Source of the DNA: Variovorax sp. YR216
GTDB taxonomy: Bacteria > Pseudomonadota > Gammaproteobacteria > Burkholderiales > Burkholderiaceae_C
Direction of reading: 5' to 3'
Assembly: GCF_900107745.1 (NCBI RefSeq)
Contig: NZ_FNRO01000028.1
Location: 1 to 64,000, forward strand
DNA: 64,000 nt
Both the position numbers and the translations under genes were made by a program. Under the pieces are notes generated by a model. It was not told the DNA's origin. It did not search any database and was given only the letters and a program-made list of their open reading frames with translations. Each line of letters begins with the position of its first letter. Positions within the stretch are counted from its first letter, which is position 1. This document shows, in pieces, positions 26,177 to 35,262 of the stretch.

Positions 26177-28845
26177 CGCCGCAAGGCTTCGCTGGCTTGT
26201 TCGGGTGGCCGCAGGCCATCGTCGGCCAGCGCACGGATCGCCGCCGCAGCGATGTAGTGGCGGTCCACCTCGAAGTGCCGGCGCAGCTTTTCCCGGAAGT
26301 CGCTGCGGCCGAACCCGTCAGTGCCCAGCACGTGATAGCGACGTCCCGGCGGAACGAACGGCCGGATCTGCTCTGCGTACGCTTTCATGTAGTCGGTGGA
26401 GGCGACCACCGGACCCGAGCTCGACGCAAGTTGCTCATTCACGAAGCAACGTCGCGGAGCTTCCCCCGGATGGAGAAAGTTCCAACGCTCCACATCCTGG
26501 CCGTCGCGCGTCAGCTCGTTGAAGCTCGGGCAGCTCCACACCGCCGCGCTCACACCCCAATCGTTGGCGAGCAGGTCGCGCGCCGCGATGCATTCGCGCA
26601 GGATCGCGCCGCTTCCGAGCAGTTGCACGGTCGGCGCGCCATCCATTGCCGGCCCTTCCAACAGCCTGTACATGCCTTTGATGATTTCCTGCTCGACGCC
26701 CAGCGGCAGGGCGGGCATCGCGTAGTTCTCGTTGAGGATGGTGAGGTAGTAGAAGACGTTGTCCTGCTGCTCGACCATGCGTTGCAGGCCGTGATGAAGG
26801 ATCACGCCAACCTCATAGGCGAAGGTGGGGTCGTAGCTCACGCAGTTCGGAATCGTGCCCGCGAGGATGTGGCTGTGCCCGTCCTCATGCTGCAGTCCTT
26901 CGCCGTTGATGGTGGTGCGACCGGACGTCCCGCCCAGAAGGAAGCCGCGCGCCTGGATGTCGCCCGCCGCCCAGGCCAGGTCGCCGATGCGCTGGAATCC
27001 GAACATCGAGTAGTAGGCATAGAAGGGCACCATGATCCTGTTGTTGGTGCTGTAGGAGGTGGCGGCGGCGATCCAGCTCGACATGCCTCCCGCCTCGGTG
27101 ATGCCTTCATGAAGGATCTGGCCGCGCACGTCCTCGCGGTAGTAGCTCAACTGTTCCTTGTCGACCGGCGTGTACTGCTGTCCCGCCCGGTTGTAGATGC
27201 CGATCTGCCTGAACAGGCCTTCCATGCCGAAGGTTCGTGCCTCGTCCACCAGGATCGGCACCACGCGCGGCCCCAACGCAGGATCGCGCAGGAGCTGCGT
27301 GATGAAGCGCGTGCAGGCTTGCGTCGTGGACATCTCGCGTCCCTCCTGCGTGGCTTCGGTGACGGTCTTGAAGGCCTCCAGTGGCGGCACGGAGAAGCGC
27401 TCGTCGGAGTGCATGCGACGGTGCGGCAGATAGCCGCCCAGTGCCTTCCGCCGCTCGTGCAGGTACTTCATCTCCGGCGTGTCGTCGGCGGGCTTGAAGA
27501 ACGGCAGGTCGGCGATCTGGCTGTCCGGGACCGGGATGTTGAAGCGATCGCGAAACGCCCGCACGTCGGCGTCGGCCAGCTTCTTGGTCTGGTGCACGTT
27601 GTTGCGACCTTCGCCGATCTTGCCCATCCCGAAGCCCTTGACGGTCTTGACGAGCAGGACGGTCGGCGTGCCCGTGTGCGAGACGGCCGCATGAAAGGCG
27701 GCGTAGACCTTGCGCGGATCGTGACCGCCACGCCGCAGGGCCCAGATCTCGTCGTCGCTCATGTGCGCGACCATGGCCAGCGTGCGAGGGTCGCGGCCGA
27801 AGAAATGCTGTCGCACGAAGGCGCCGTCGCTGGCCTTGAGCAACTGGTACTCGCCATCGATCGTGTCCATCATCAACTGGCGCAGCGCGCCGTCCTCGTC
27901 GCGCGCGAGCAGCGGGTCCCAGTCGCTTCCCCAGATCAGCTTGATGACGTTCCAGCCGGCGCCGCGGAATTCGGCTTCCAGCTCCTGGATGATCTTGCCG
28001 TTGCCGCGCACCGGGCCGTCCAGCCGCTGCAGATTGCAGTTGACGACGAAGATCAGGTTGTCGAGCCGCTCGCGCGCAGCAAGGCCGATCGCGCCCTTGG
28101 ATTCGACCTCGTCCATCTCGCCATCGCCCAGGAAGACCCACACCTTGCGGTTGGCGGTGTCGGCAATCCCGCGTGCCTGGAGATAGCGCAGGAACTTCGC
28201 CTGATAGATGGCCATCAGCGGCCCCAGCCCCATCGACACGGTGGGAAATTGCCAGAAACCCGGCATCAGCTTCGGATGCGGATAGCTCGACAGTCCCCGG
28301 CCATCGACCTCCTGGCGGAAGTGGAGGAGCTGCTCTTCCGTCAGTCGGCCTTCCAGGTAGGCGCGGGCGTAGATCCCCGGGGAGATGTGGCCCTGGATGT
28401 AGAGCAGGTCACCGCCGTGCTGTCCGCTTTCGGCATGCCAGAAGTGATTGAAGCCTTCGCCGAACATGTTGGCGAAGGACGCGAACGAACCGAGGTGGCC
28501 ACCGAGTTCGCCATTGCCAGTGGTCGGATGCCGATTCGCCTTGACGACCATGGCCATGGCATTCCACCGCATGTAGGAGCGCAGCCGCTCCTCGATCTCG
28601 AGGTTGCCTGGTGAACGCGCCTCCTGGTCCGGCTCGATCGTGTTGACGTAGGCCGTATTGGCGGAGAACGGCATGTCGACGCTGTTCTGGCGCGCGTGCT
28701 CCAGCAGTTGTTCGAGCAGGAAGTGGGCACGTTCGACGCCCTGGCTATGGATGACGGCTGAAAGCGAATCCATCCATTCCCGTGTCTCTTGCGCGTCGGG
28801 GTCATCCGGCGGCGCGCCGGGAAGGGTGCGGGGAAGGGCGGACAT
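26134..28845 (-). CDS. aceE: Pyruvate dehydrogenase E1 component, homodimeric type
   Basis: A 903-residue ThDP-dependent E1 subunit that decarboxylates pyruvate and acetylates the lipoyl domain of E2. The ThDP motif GDGEMDEVESKGAI (to NCNLQRLDGP) is intact, and GELGGHLGSFASFA and the VKTVKGFGMG segment are typical. I took the start MSALPRTLPGAPPDD at 28845, which gives the family length. The open frame continues about 1.1 kb upstream only because it is antisense to the next gene. No aceF or lpd is nearby, so this is a stand-alone copy. Whether it serves the main complex or another 2-oxo acid is unknown. Confidence 0.93.
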   Translation of the reverse strand: MSALPRTLPGAPPDDPDAQETREWMDSLSAVIHSQGVERAHFLLEQLLEHARQNSVDMPFSANTAYVNTIEPDQEARSPGNLEIEERLRSYMRWNAMAMVVKANRHPTTGNGELGGHLGSFASFANMFGEGFNHFWHAESGQHGGDLLYIQGHISPGIYARAYLEGRLTEEQLLHFRQEVDGRGLSSYPHPKLMPGFWQFPTVSMGLGPLMAIYQAKFLRYLQARGIADTANRKVWVFLGDGEMDEVESKGAIGLAARERLDNLIFVVNCNLQRLDGPVRGNGKIIQELEAEFRGAGWNVIKLIWGSDWDPLLARDEDGALRQLMMDTIDGEYQLLKASDGAFVRQHFFGRDPRTLAMVAHMSDDEIWALRRGGHDPRKVYAAFHAAVSHTGTPTVLLVKTVKGFGMGKIGEGRNNVHQTKKLADADVRAFRDRFNIPVPDSQIADLPFFKPADDTPEMKYLHERRKALGGYLPHRRMHSDERFSVPPLEAFKTVTEATQEGREMSTTQACTRFITQLLRDPALGPRVVPILVDEARTFGMEGLFRQIGIYNRAGQQYTPVDKEQLSYYREDVRGQILHEGITEAGGMSSWIAAATSYSTNNRIMVPFYAYYSMFGFQRIGDLAWAAGDIQARGFLLGGTSGRTTINGEGLQHEDGHSHILAGTIPNCVSYDPTFAYEVGVILHHGLQRMVEQQDNVFYYLTILNENYAMPALPLGVEQEIIKGMYRLLEGPAMDGAPTVQLLGSGAILRECIAARDLLANDWGVSAAVWSCPSFNELTRDGQDVERWNFLHPGEAPRRCFVNEQLASSSGPVVASTDYMKAYAEQIRPFVPPGRRYHVLGTDGFGRSDFREKLRRHFEVDRHYIAAAAIRALADDGLRPPEQASEALRRYEIDSERINPRVA

Positions 28846-29049
28846 GCGTGGCTCCTGGAATGGACTCCTCGGCACGCTATCGCTGCCGTCGCTCTTCCTT
28901 CTTGCGTGTCGTTGCTTCGAATGGGACAAAGCGCGCACAGGCGGTTGCGGGCAGCGCAAGAACGGACCAGTGAAGGCAACGCGGTTCAAGCGGGCGCGGG
29001 CGAGGGTGCACAAAGATTCGACATCGCACCTCGAACGAACGGCACCGCC

Positions 29050-30396
29050 ATGACCACGCCCGAACAAGTTCTGAGCCGCTTTCGCGCTTCCGGTGAACAA
29101 ACGTGCTTTCACGGTCGCCACATCCGGCCGCAGATCTACGCGGGGCTGAATGGCAGCAATTGGCGGCTGGCCGACTACGAGCAGCGTGGCGGTTACCGGG
29201 CGCTGCGCAAGGTGCTGGTCGAGGGGATGACGCCGGACGAGGTCATCGCCGAAGTGAAGGCCTCGGCACTGCGGGGGCGGGGCGGTGCGGGATTTCCAAC
29301 GGGCCTCAAGTGGAGCTTCATGCCGCGCCAGTTCCCGGGGCAGAAGTACCTGGTCTGCAATTCCGACGAAGGCGAGCCCGGCACGGCGAAGGACCGGGAC
29401 ATCCTTCTGTACAACCCGCATCTCGTGGTGGAGGGCATGGTCATCGCAAGCTATGCGATGGGTGCCGGCGCGGGCTACAACTACATCCACGGCGAAATCT
29501 TCGAGGCCTACGAGCGCTTCGAAGAGGCGCTGGAGGAGGCGCGGACCGCGGGGTACCTCGGCGAGCGCATTCTCGGGAGCGGCCACAGCTTCCAGTTGCA
29601 TGCTGCGCACGGCTTCGGTGCCTACATCTGTGGCGAGGAGACGGGTCTGCTCGAATCGCTCGAAGGGAAGAAGGGTCAGCCTCGGTTCAAGCCGCCGTTC
29701 CCCGCGAGCTTCGGCCTGTACGGCAAGCCGACCACGATCAATAACACCGAGACCTATGCCGCAGTGCCCGGGATCATCGCGAACGGCGCCCAGGCCTTCC
29801 TGGAATGCGGCATTCCGAACAGCGGCGGGACCAAGATTTTCACGGTCAGCGGCGATGTTGAACTGCCGGGCAACTACGAGATCCCGATGGGTACGCCCTT
29901 CGCGACCCTGCTCGACATCGCCGGCGGTATGCGCGGGGGCCATCGGCTGAAGGCGGTGATCCCCGGTGGTGCTTCATCGCCCGTCTTGCCGGCGGAGGCC
30001 GCAATGAAGCTCACGATGGACTTCGACACCCTGGCCAAGGCCGGCTCCATGCTCGGCTCGGGGGCCGTGATCGTCCTTGACGAGACGCGATGCATGGTCG
30101 AGTCGCTCAAGCGCCTGTCGTATTTCTACATGCACGAGTCGTGTGGACAGTGCACGCCTTGTCGCGAGGGCACCGGATGGCTGTGGCGGATCATCGACCG
30201 GATCCATACCGGCCGCGGCAAGCCAGCCGACCTCGACCTGCTCAACTCGCTGGCCGACAACATCCAGGGGCGGACGATCTGCGCGCTGGGCGATTCGGCG
30301 GCCATGCCGGTGAGGGCGATGCTCAAGCACTTCAGGCCCGAGTTCGAGGCGCTGGTGCGCGATACCTCCAGATCAAGCGCATCGCGGCGATCCTGA
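29050..30396 (+). CDS. nuoF: Orphan NADH-quinone oxidoreductase subunit F (NuoF) homologue
   Basis: A 448-residue NuoF-like protein carrying the NADH, FMN and N3 [4Fe-4S] sites of complex I. It shows GRGGAGFPTGLKWSF, NSDEGEPGTAKDRDIL, GAGYNYIHGE and ICGEETGLLESLEGKKGQPR. The cluster ligands are in SCGQCTPCREGTGW with the fourth Cys in TICALGD. The start at 29050 gives the normal length. No other nuo gene is present in the window, and it is divergent from aceE. It may be a spare complex I subunit or part of a soluble NADH-dependent diaphorase. It has no nuoE partner here. Confidence 0.9.
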   Translation: MTTPEQVLSRFRASGEQTCFHGRHIRPQIYAGLNGSNWRLADYEQRGGYRALRKVLVEGMTPDEVIAEVKASALRGRGGAGFPTGLKWSFMPRQFPGQKYLVCNSDEGEPGTAKDRDILLYNPHLVVEGMVIASYAMGAGAGYNYIHGEIFEAYERFEEALEEARTAGYLGERILGSGHSFQLHAAHGFGAYICGEETGLLESLEGKKGQPRFKPPFPASFGLYGKPTTINNTETYAAVPGIIANGAQAFLECGIPNSGGTKIFTVSGDVELPGNYEIPMGTPFATLLDIAGGMRGGHRLKAVIPGGASSPVLPAEAAMKLTMDFDTLAKAGSMLGSGAVIVLDETRCMVESLKRLSYFYMHESCGQCTPCREGTGWLWRIIDRIHTGRGKPADLDLLNSLADNIQGRTICALGDSAAMPVRAMLKHFRPEFEALVRDTSRSSASRRS

Positions 30397-30516
30397 GCGG
30401 GGCCAGAACCGCATGGCACGTACAGCCCATTTCATGTGAAACGGCTGGCGCTCTTGCGCCAGTTACCGGCCTGCTCCCGAACCACACTGATCCCGTACCG
30501 ACCTCGGGAAGATGCC

Positions 30517-31281
30517 GTGATCACTCTTCAATACCAGCCCTCCACCCAACCTCAGTCGCACTCGACGATCCTTGTGTCGCACGCCAGTTGCCTCGTATCG
30601 GCGGGCCTTCAGGCCACGCTGACGCGATTGCCCCAATGCCGGGTCGAGGTTTGGGACGATGCCAGCGGCCCCTGGCACAGTTCGCCTTCGCTGGCCGAGG
30701 TCGATCTGGTCGTGGCAGACGCGGAGTCGTTTACGCCCGCCAGCAGCGCGGCGGCAGAAGGCGCCACGGCTGCGCCACCGGCGCCGCGCGTGGTTCTGAT
30801 TGCCACACGCGAAGCTTCGATGCCGATCGAACTGCCCCGCGGTGCCGATGCCTGGTTGCCGGTCGGTTGTCGCGAGGAGGACCTGTTTGGTACCGTGCAC
30901 CGCCTGACGGGCGCGACCGTGCCCCAGTCGCCGCCGCGGCAACGTCCGCGCGGCGGCCTCGCGCCCGGAGCGCTGCGCCGCGTACGAAAGCATGTGGAGG
31001 AAAGGCTCGCCGAGCGCATCGAACTGCGGGACCTTGCCGCCATCGCACAGCTTTCCGAATGCCATTTCTCGCGGGCCTTCAAGCAGAGCATGGGGTTGCC
31101 GCCCCACCGCTATGTCATTGCGCGGCGCATCGCCAGTGCGGCCCGGATGATCGAGGAGTCCGACCGCCCGTTGGCCGATGTCGCGCTGGCGGCGGGGTTC
31201 TCCGACCAGAGTCACTTCACCCGTGTGTTCGTCGATGTCATGGGCGAGACGCCGCGCGCGTTCCGGCATCGGCATCGATAG
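30517..31281 (+). CDS. AraC-family regulator with receiver-like N-terminal domain
   Basis: A 254-residue regulator starting at GTG 30517, preceded by GGGAAG; an ATG 81 bases upstream is the alternative. The C-terminal 110 residues are an AraC double HTH (LAERIELRDLAAIAQLSECH, HFSRAFKQSMGLPPH, FSDQSHFTRVF). The N-terminal 130 residues read like a degenerate receiver: TILVSHASCLVSAGLQATL, an acid at DLVVAD, a Thr in VVLIATREAS and GADAWLPV where a response regulator would have a conserved Lys. Key phosphorylation residues look incomplete, so activation may not need a kinase. The domain reading is inference. Confidence 0.75.
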   Translation: MITLQYQPSTQPQSHSTILVSHASCLVSAGLQATLTRLPQCRVEVWDDASGPWHSSPSLAEVDLVVADAESFTPASSAAAEGATAAPPAPRVVLIATREASMPIELPRGADAWLPVGCREEDLFGTVHRLTGATVPQSPPRQRPRGGLAPGALRRVRKHVEERLAERIELRDLAAIAQLSECHFSRAFKQSMGLPPHRYVIARRIASAARMIEESDRPLADVALAAGFSDQSHFTRVFVDVMGETPRAFRHRHR

Positions 31282-31396
31282 GGCCGGCCGGGCGTGGCAC
31301 GCAGGAGCCAGAACTGCGCCGCGGCCTGGCACACCCAGACCATCCGGCGCGCGAGCAGGCCCGCACACTCTGTCGATCCATGCGACAGGACCTGCC

Positions 31397-32401
31397 ATGC
31401 TCGAAGCCCGACAAACCGGCATTCTTCGATGGTCGACCGACAGCGTCCCGGCCGGACAGCGTTTCGACTATTTCCAGCAGACGCTGGAGTCCGCGGTCAT
31501 TCCCATGTGGGTCTCGAGCGACCAGCGCGAATCGTTCCGCAACGATGTCGCGATGGCGATGCTCGGCCCGCTGGCGGCGCTGCGCCTGTCGGGCAGCCCG
31601 CACGCCTCGCACCGTGGTCTCCGCGAGATCGAACGAAGCCTGGAGCGCAGCTTTCACCTCATCATCAACCTGACATCGCCCTGGATGCTCGAGCATGCCG
31701 GCCGCAATCGCATGCTCCCTGGCGACGCCATCCTGACCGATTCGTCGTTCGGACACATGCTCCGCACGGACAGCGACTACGACATCGTGCACTTGAAGCT
31801 CCCTGACGGCTGGTTGCGCCAGTGGGTGCCTTCGCCTGGCGCGATCGTCGGACGTCGGATCCCCGTGGCCTCGGGCTGGGGGCGGGCACTGGCGACCTAC
31901 GCGATGCAGCTCACGCCCCAGTTTGCGGTCGAATCGCCACTGCCATCGCAGGTGCTCACCGACCACCTGGGAGCGCTGCTCGCGCTGGCCACGCACGAGG
32001 CAACGGGCGCCGTCCCGCAACCGGACGTTGCCGAAAAGGGTTTGCGCGACCGCACCCGCGAAGTGCTCCGGCAGCGGTGCACAGAGTTCGCGCTCACCGC
32101 GACGGATGTGGCCAAGGTGCTGGGCATCTCGGTGCGCACCCTGCATCGCAACCTGGGGCTCTTTGGAGAGAGCTTCGGCGCCATGCTGATGGCGGCGCGC
32201 GTCGAGGTGGCTTTGCGCATGCTCGAGTCGCCCATTCATCGGCGGCTCACGGTGGCCGAGATCGGAAGGCGAAGCGGGTTTCCGGACCCTTCGCACTTCT
32301 CGCGCGTGATCCATGCCCGCGTTGGCCGCACGCCCAACCAGATCCGCAACGGGGACAAGACCGAGTCGCCACCGGCCCGGGCCGAAGGGGAGGAACACTG
32401 A
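31397..32401 (+). CDS. AraC-family regulator, AraC_binding_2 type (paralogue 1)
   Basis: A 334-residue one-component regulator. The N-terminal ligand-binding domain contains RFDYFQQTLESAVIPM and SFHLIINL, then GDAILTDSS and the W-L-R-Q-W-V-P-S-P region. The C-terminal AraC HTH pair contains LGISVRTLHRNLGLFGESFG and RRLTVAEIGRRSGFPDPSHF. It is the first of three adjacent homologues on the same strand (next start 1 base after its stop) and has a fourth at 41384. The three lack intervening structural genes. Duplicated in place and then diverged is the simplest reading. Target genes and ligand are unknown. Confidence 0.88.
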   Translation: MLEARQTGILRWSTDSVPAGQRFDYFQQTLESAVIPMWVSSDQRESFRNDVAMAMLGPLAALRLSGSPHASHRGLREIERSLERSFHLIINLTSPWMLEHAGRNRMLPGDAILTDSSFGHMLRTDSDYDIVHLKLPDGWLRQWVPSPGAIVGRRIPVASGWGRALATYAMQLTPQFAVESPLPSQVLTDHLGALLALATHEATGAVPQPDVAEKGLRDRTREVLRQRCTEFALTATDVAKVLGISVRTLHRNLGLFGESFGAMLMAARVEVALRMLESPIHRRLTVAEIGRRSGFPDPSHFSRVIHARVGRTPNQIRNGDKTESPPARAEGEEH

Positions 32402-32402
32402 C

Positions 32403-33368
32403 ATGCACGCCATCCACACCACCGACATCCAGAGCTGGTCCACCAGCGAAGTGCCTGTCTCGCAGCGATTCGACTACTTCGCGGACGTGTTGAGTTCGGC
32501 GCTGGTGCCCATGGGCGTCGAGATCGAGACACCGTCGCGCACTGCCTTCCACGCGGAAATGACGCTGGCCGAACTCGGGCCGATGGCGATCAGCCGCCAG
32601 ATCGGAAGTGCCCACCGCTCGTACCGGCGCGCGACGGAGCTGTCGCGCAGTGGCGATCACAGCTTTCATCTGATCATCAACCTTATGTCGGGCTGGACCC
32701 TGACGCACTGCGGTGAAATCCGGCTCGCGCCGGGTGACGCCGTGCTCGCGGACTCCAACTTCGGTCATGAGTTGCACATGCCCGGACGCTACGAGTGCAT
32801 GCACCTGAAGCTGTCGGGCGACTGGTTGCGGCGATGGGTGAGCGAGCCGTCGGTCCTGGTCGGTCGGAGGATCCCTGCGACCTCGAGTTGGGGGCGCGCA
32901 TTGACTGCCTTCGCTTCGCAGTTGTCGCCGCAGTTCCTTGTCGACTCACCATTGCCGCAAAGCCTGCTTGCCGACCAGGTCGGCGCCCTTCTCGCGCTGG
33001 TCGCGAGCGAGTTCGGTGGCGCTCCCAAGAAGGCCAGCCGGGGCGATGCAGCCTTGCGCGAGCGCATTCACGCCTGCGTTCTCGAGCGGTGCATGGAGCC
33101 GGGCCTGTGCGCCGTGCAGGTCGCGGAGGCGCTGGGCATTCCGGACGAGCACTTGCACCGCGCGCTCTCGGCGGGCGACGAGAGCTTTGGCGAACTGCTG
33201 ACCGGCACGCGCACGGGCATCGCGTTGCGCATGCTCGGCTCTTCGATCTTCAGGCGCTTGAGCATCGAGGAAATTGCGCGACGCACGGGCTTCAACGACG
33301 CAACACACCTGGAGCGCACGCTGCGCGCGCGCACCGGACGCTCGCCCTGGCAGTTGCGCGGGCATTGA
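32403..33368 (+). CDS. AraC-family regulator, AraC_binding_2 type (paralogue 2)
   Basis: A 321-residue paralogue of its neighbours, beginning MHAIHTTDIQSWSTSEVPVS. It keeps RFDYFADVLSSALVPM, SFHLIINL, LAPGDAVLADSNF and the second helix-turn-helix (RRLSIEEIARRTGFNDATHL). The first HTH (LGIPDEHLHRALSAGDESFG) departs from the S-V-R-T-L-H-R form kept by the others, so DNA recognition may have changed or weakened. The start is 1 base after the previous stop, indicating one transcript and probably coupled translation. Confidence 0.87.
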   Translation: MHAIHTTDIQSWSTSEVPVSQRFDYFADVLSSALVPMGVEIETPSRTAFHAEMTLAELGPMAISRQIGSAHRSYRRATELSRSGDHSFHLIINLMSGWTLTHCGEIRLAPGDAVLADSNFGHELHMPGRYECMHLKLSGDWLRRWVSEPSVLVGRRIPATSSWGRALTAFASQLSPQFLVDSPLPQSLLADQVGALLALVASEFGGAPKKASRGDAALRERIHACVLERCMEPGLCAVQVAEALGIPDEHLHRALSAGDESFGELLTGTRTGIALRMLGSSIFRRLSIEEIARRTGFNDATHLERTLRARTGRSPWQLRGH

Positions 33369-33381
33369 AGCGGGGCGCGCC

Positions 33382-34437
33382 GTGGTTCATGCACCGTCGC
33401 TCGAGATTGTCCGTTGGTCGACCGTGGAAGTTTCGCAGCGGCATCGCTTCGACTACTACGCAAGCGCCTTGACCTCTGCGCTGGTGCCCATGGCGGTGCA
33501 GAGCGCCAGCCCTGCGGACTTCTGGGCCGACATGCAGATCGCGGACCTCGGTCTGCTCGCTGCCGTGCGGCAGGCCGGCAGCGCGCACCGGTGCTATCGC
33601 GAGGATCCGGAGTTCGGGCGAGATGAACACCGCAGCTTTCATCTCATCATCAACCTGTCGTCGCCCTGGCGCATCGCACACCGAGGCCGTGAGCGGATGG
33701 CGCCGGGCGACGCGATGCTCACGGATTCCCGCTTCAACCACGACATTCATGTGGACCAGACCTACGAGTTCATCAACCTCAAGCTGTCGGAAGCCTGGAT
33801 GCGCCAATGGGTGCCTTCGCCCGGCAGCCTGGTCGGTCGCAGGATCGCGGCCAGCGAAGGGTGGGGCCGGGCGTTGACTGCCTTTGCCGCGCAATTGACA
33901 CCGCGCTTCCTGGTTCAGACGCCGCTTCCGTTGTCCATGGTCTCGGATCAGCTCGGGGCGTTGCTGGCACTGCTGGCCAGTGAATTCCGAGCGTCGCCAC
34001 AACGGCCCACCCGTGCGGACGGCGCATTGCAGCAGCGCATCCAGGAGGTGATCGTCCAGCGGTGTGCCGAGCCTGCACTGACCGCCGCGGCGGTCGCTGG
34101 CTCGCTGGACCTCTCGACACGCACGCTGCATCGTGTGTTCACCCGTTTTGGCGAGACCTTCGGCGAGAGCCTCATGAACGCCAGGGTCGGCCTCGCGTTG
34201 CGCATGCTGGAGTCGCCGCTGTACCGGCGGCTGACTGCGGCCGAGATCGGTCGACGCGCCGGCTTCAGCGATGCTTCGCATTTCACGCGCGTGCTGCGCC
34301 GGCGCCTCGGTGCGACGCCCGCGCAGCTCCGTCGCCGGCAGGGAGCCGGGGCGTCGGAGGCCGACGAGTACACGGGGCTGAACGCTTCGGCCGGGAACCT
34401 GCCGCAGATCGAGGCCGAGGCGAATTCGGAACATTGA
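33382..34437 (+). CDS. AraC-family regulator, AraC_binding_2 type (paralogue 3)
   Basis: A 351-residue paralogue. I chose GTG at 33382, 13 bases after the preceding stop; the open frame upstream is the shadow of paralogue 2. It keeps RFDYYASALTSALVPM, SFHLIINLSSPW, MAPGDAMLTDS, LDLSTRTLHRVF and RRLTAAEIGRRAGFSDASHF. A C-terminal tail of about 35 residues after the HTH (from GAGASEADEY) is absent from the other copies. The ligand is unknown. Similarity between copies is high throughout, suggesting tandem duplication rather than separate acquisition. Confidence 0.86.
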   Translation: MVHAPSLEIVRWSTVEVSQRHRFDYYASALTSALVPMAVQSASPADFWADMQIADLGLLAAVRQAGSAHRCYREDPEFGRDEHRSFHLIINLSSPWRIAHRGRERMAPGDAMLTDSRFNHDIHVDQTYEFINLKLSEAWMRQWVPSPGSLVGRRIAASEGWGRALTAFAAQLTPRFLVQTPLPLSMVSDQLGALLALLASEFRASPQRPTRADGALQQRIQEVIVQRCAEPALTAAAVAGSLDLSTRTLHRVFTRFGETFGESLMNARVGLALRMLESPLYRRLTAAEIGRRAGFSDASHFTRVLRRRLGATPAQLRRRQGAGASEADEYTGLNASAGNLPQIEAEANSEH

Positions 34438-34520
34438 CGCCGGTTGGATGCAAGAGTTCGCCGCGGCCCGGCCGGATGCTGCGGGCATCGCCGGGCGCCC
34501 CGGGCACATCCACGCATCGC

Positions 34521-35252
34521 ATGACGACTCCACGCGTCCCTTCGCAATACGGCCCGAACGCGCCGGCCATCGTCCTGGTGCATGACGCCTGGTCCGACGG
34601 CTCTGCTTGGGGCGATGTGATCTCCAGGTTGCAGGAACTCGGCTTGGCGGTCTCGGCCGTCCAACCCCCGCTGACTTCGTTGGTCGCGGATGTGGTCGCC
34701 GTGCACCGCGCCATCGATGCACATCGCGGGGCGATCGTGCTCGTGGGGCATGGCTGGGGTGGGGCGGTCATCAGCCAGGCGGGCGACGCGGCGGCGGTGG
34801 TTGCGCTTGTCTACCTGGCTGCCTACGCGCCCGACCACGGCGAAAGCGTGGAGGACTTGCGGCGCGCCGAAGGTGCTCCGGCCCACGTCGATTTCCTGCG
34901 CAGGGATTCAGGTGGGCTGCTGGCGTTTCCGCAGGACACCTGGCCGTCGCGCATCGCGCAGGACGTGCCGATCATCAACGCCCGGGTGCTCGCGGCGGCC
35001 CAGCGACCGATTCAGGCGGATAGCCTCGAGGAAAGACTCGGGGCCGCCGCGTGGCACGTGCGCCCGTGCTGGTTCCTGGTCGCCGAGCGCGACCGGCTGG
35101 TCCCGCCGGCCCTGCAGCGCCGCATGGCGATGCGCATGGGTGCGCGGTGGTCCAGCGTGCGATCCGGCCACGCACTCTTCCTGTCGCGGCCGCGGGAGAC
35201 CACGGCCGTCATCCTCGAAGCGGTGGACGCGCTGGTCGGGGCAGGGCCGTGA
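34521..35252 (+). CDS. Alpha/beta hydrolase-fold protein with nucleophile replaced by Gly
   Basis: A 243-residue alpha/beta hydrolase-like protein: AIVLVHDAWSDGSAWGDVI at the oxyanion/N-terminal strand, LVYLAAYAPDHGES, the acid segment FLVAERDRLVPP and a late S-G-H-A-L-F-L-S with the His. The nucleophile elbow normally reads G-H-S-x-G-G but here is VGHGWGG, so the catalytic Ser is Gly. Hydrolysis by the usual mechanism is therefore doubtful. A binding, lyase or non-enzymatic role is possible. It follows the AraC triplet by 83 bases and ends 10 bases before the convergent TetR gene. Confidence 0.78.
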   Translation: MTTPRVPSQYGPNAPAIVLVHDAWSDGSAWGDVISRLQELGLAVSAVQPPLTSLVADVVAVHRAIDAHRGAIVLVGHGWGGAVISQAGDAAAVVALVYLAAYAPDHGESVEDLRRAEGAPAHVDFLRRDSGGLLAFPQDTWPSRIAQDVPIINARVLAAAQRPIQADSLEERLGAAAWHVRPCWFLVAERDRLVPPALQRRMAMRMGARWSSVRSGHALFLSRPRETTAVILEAVDALVGAGP

Positions 35253-35262
35253 ACCGTGCGAT

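Noticed and set aside
26197..28614. Plus-strand open frame of 805 codons
   Set aside because: Antisense to aceE; the composition is that of a reversed coding strand.
28846..29943. In-frame upstream extension of aceE
   Set aside because: It is antisense to nuoF and adds about 366 residues absent from the E1 family.
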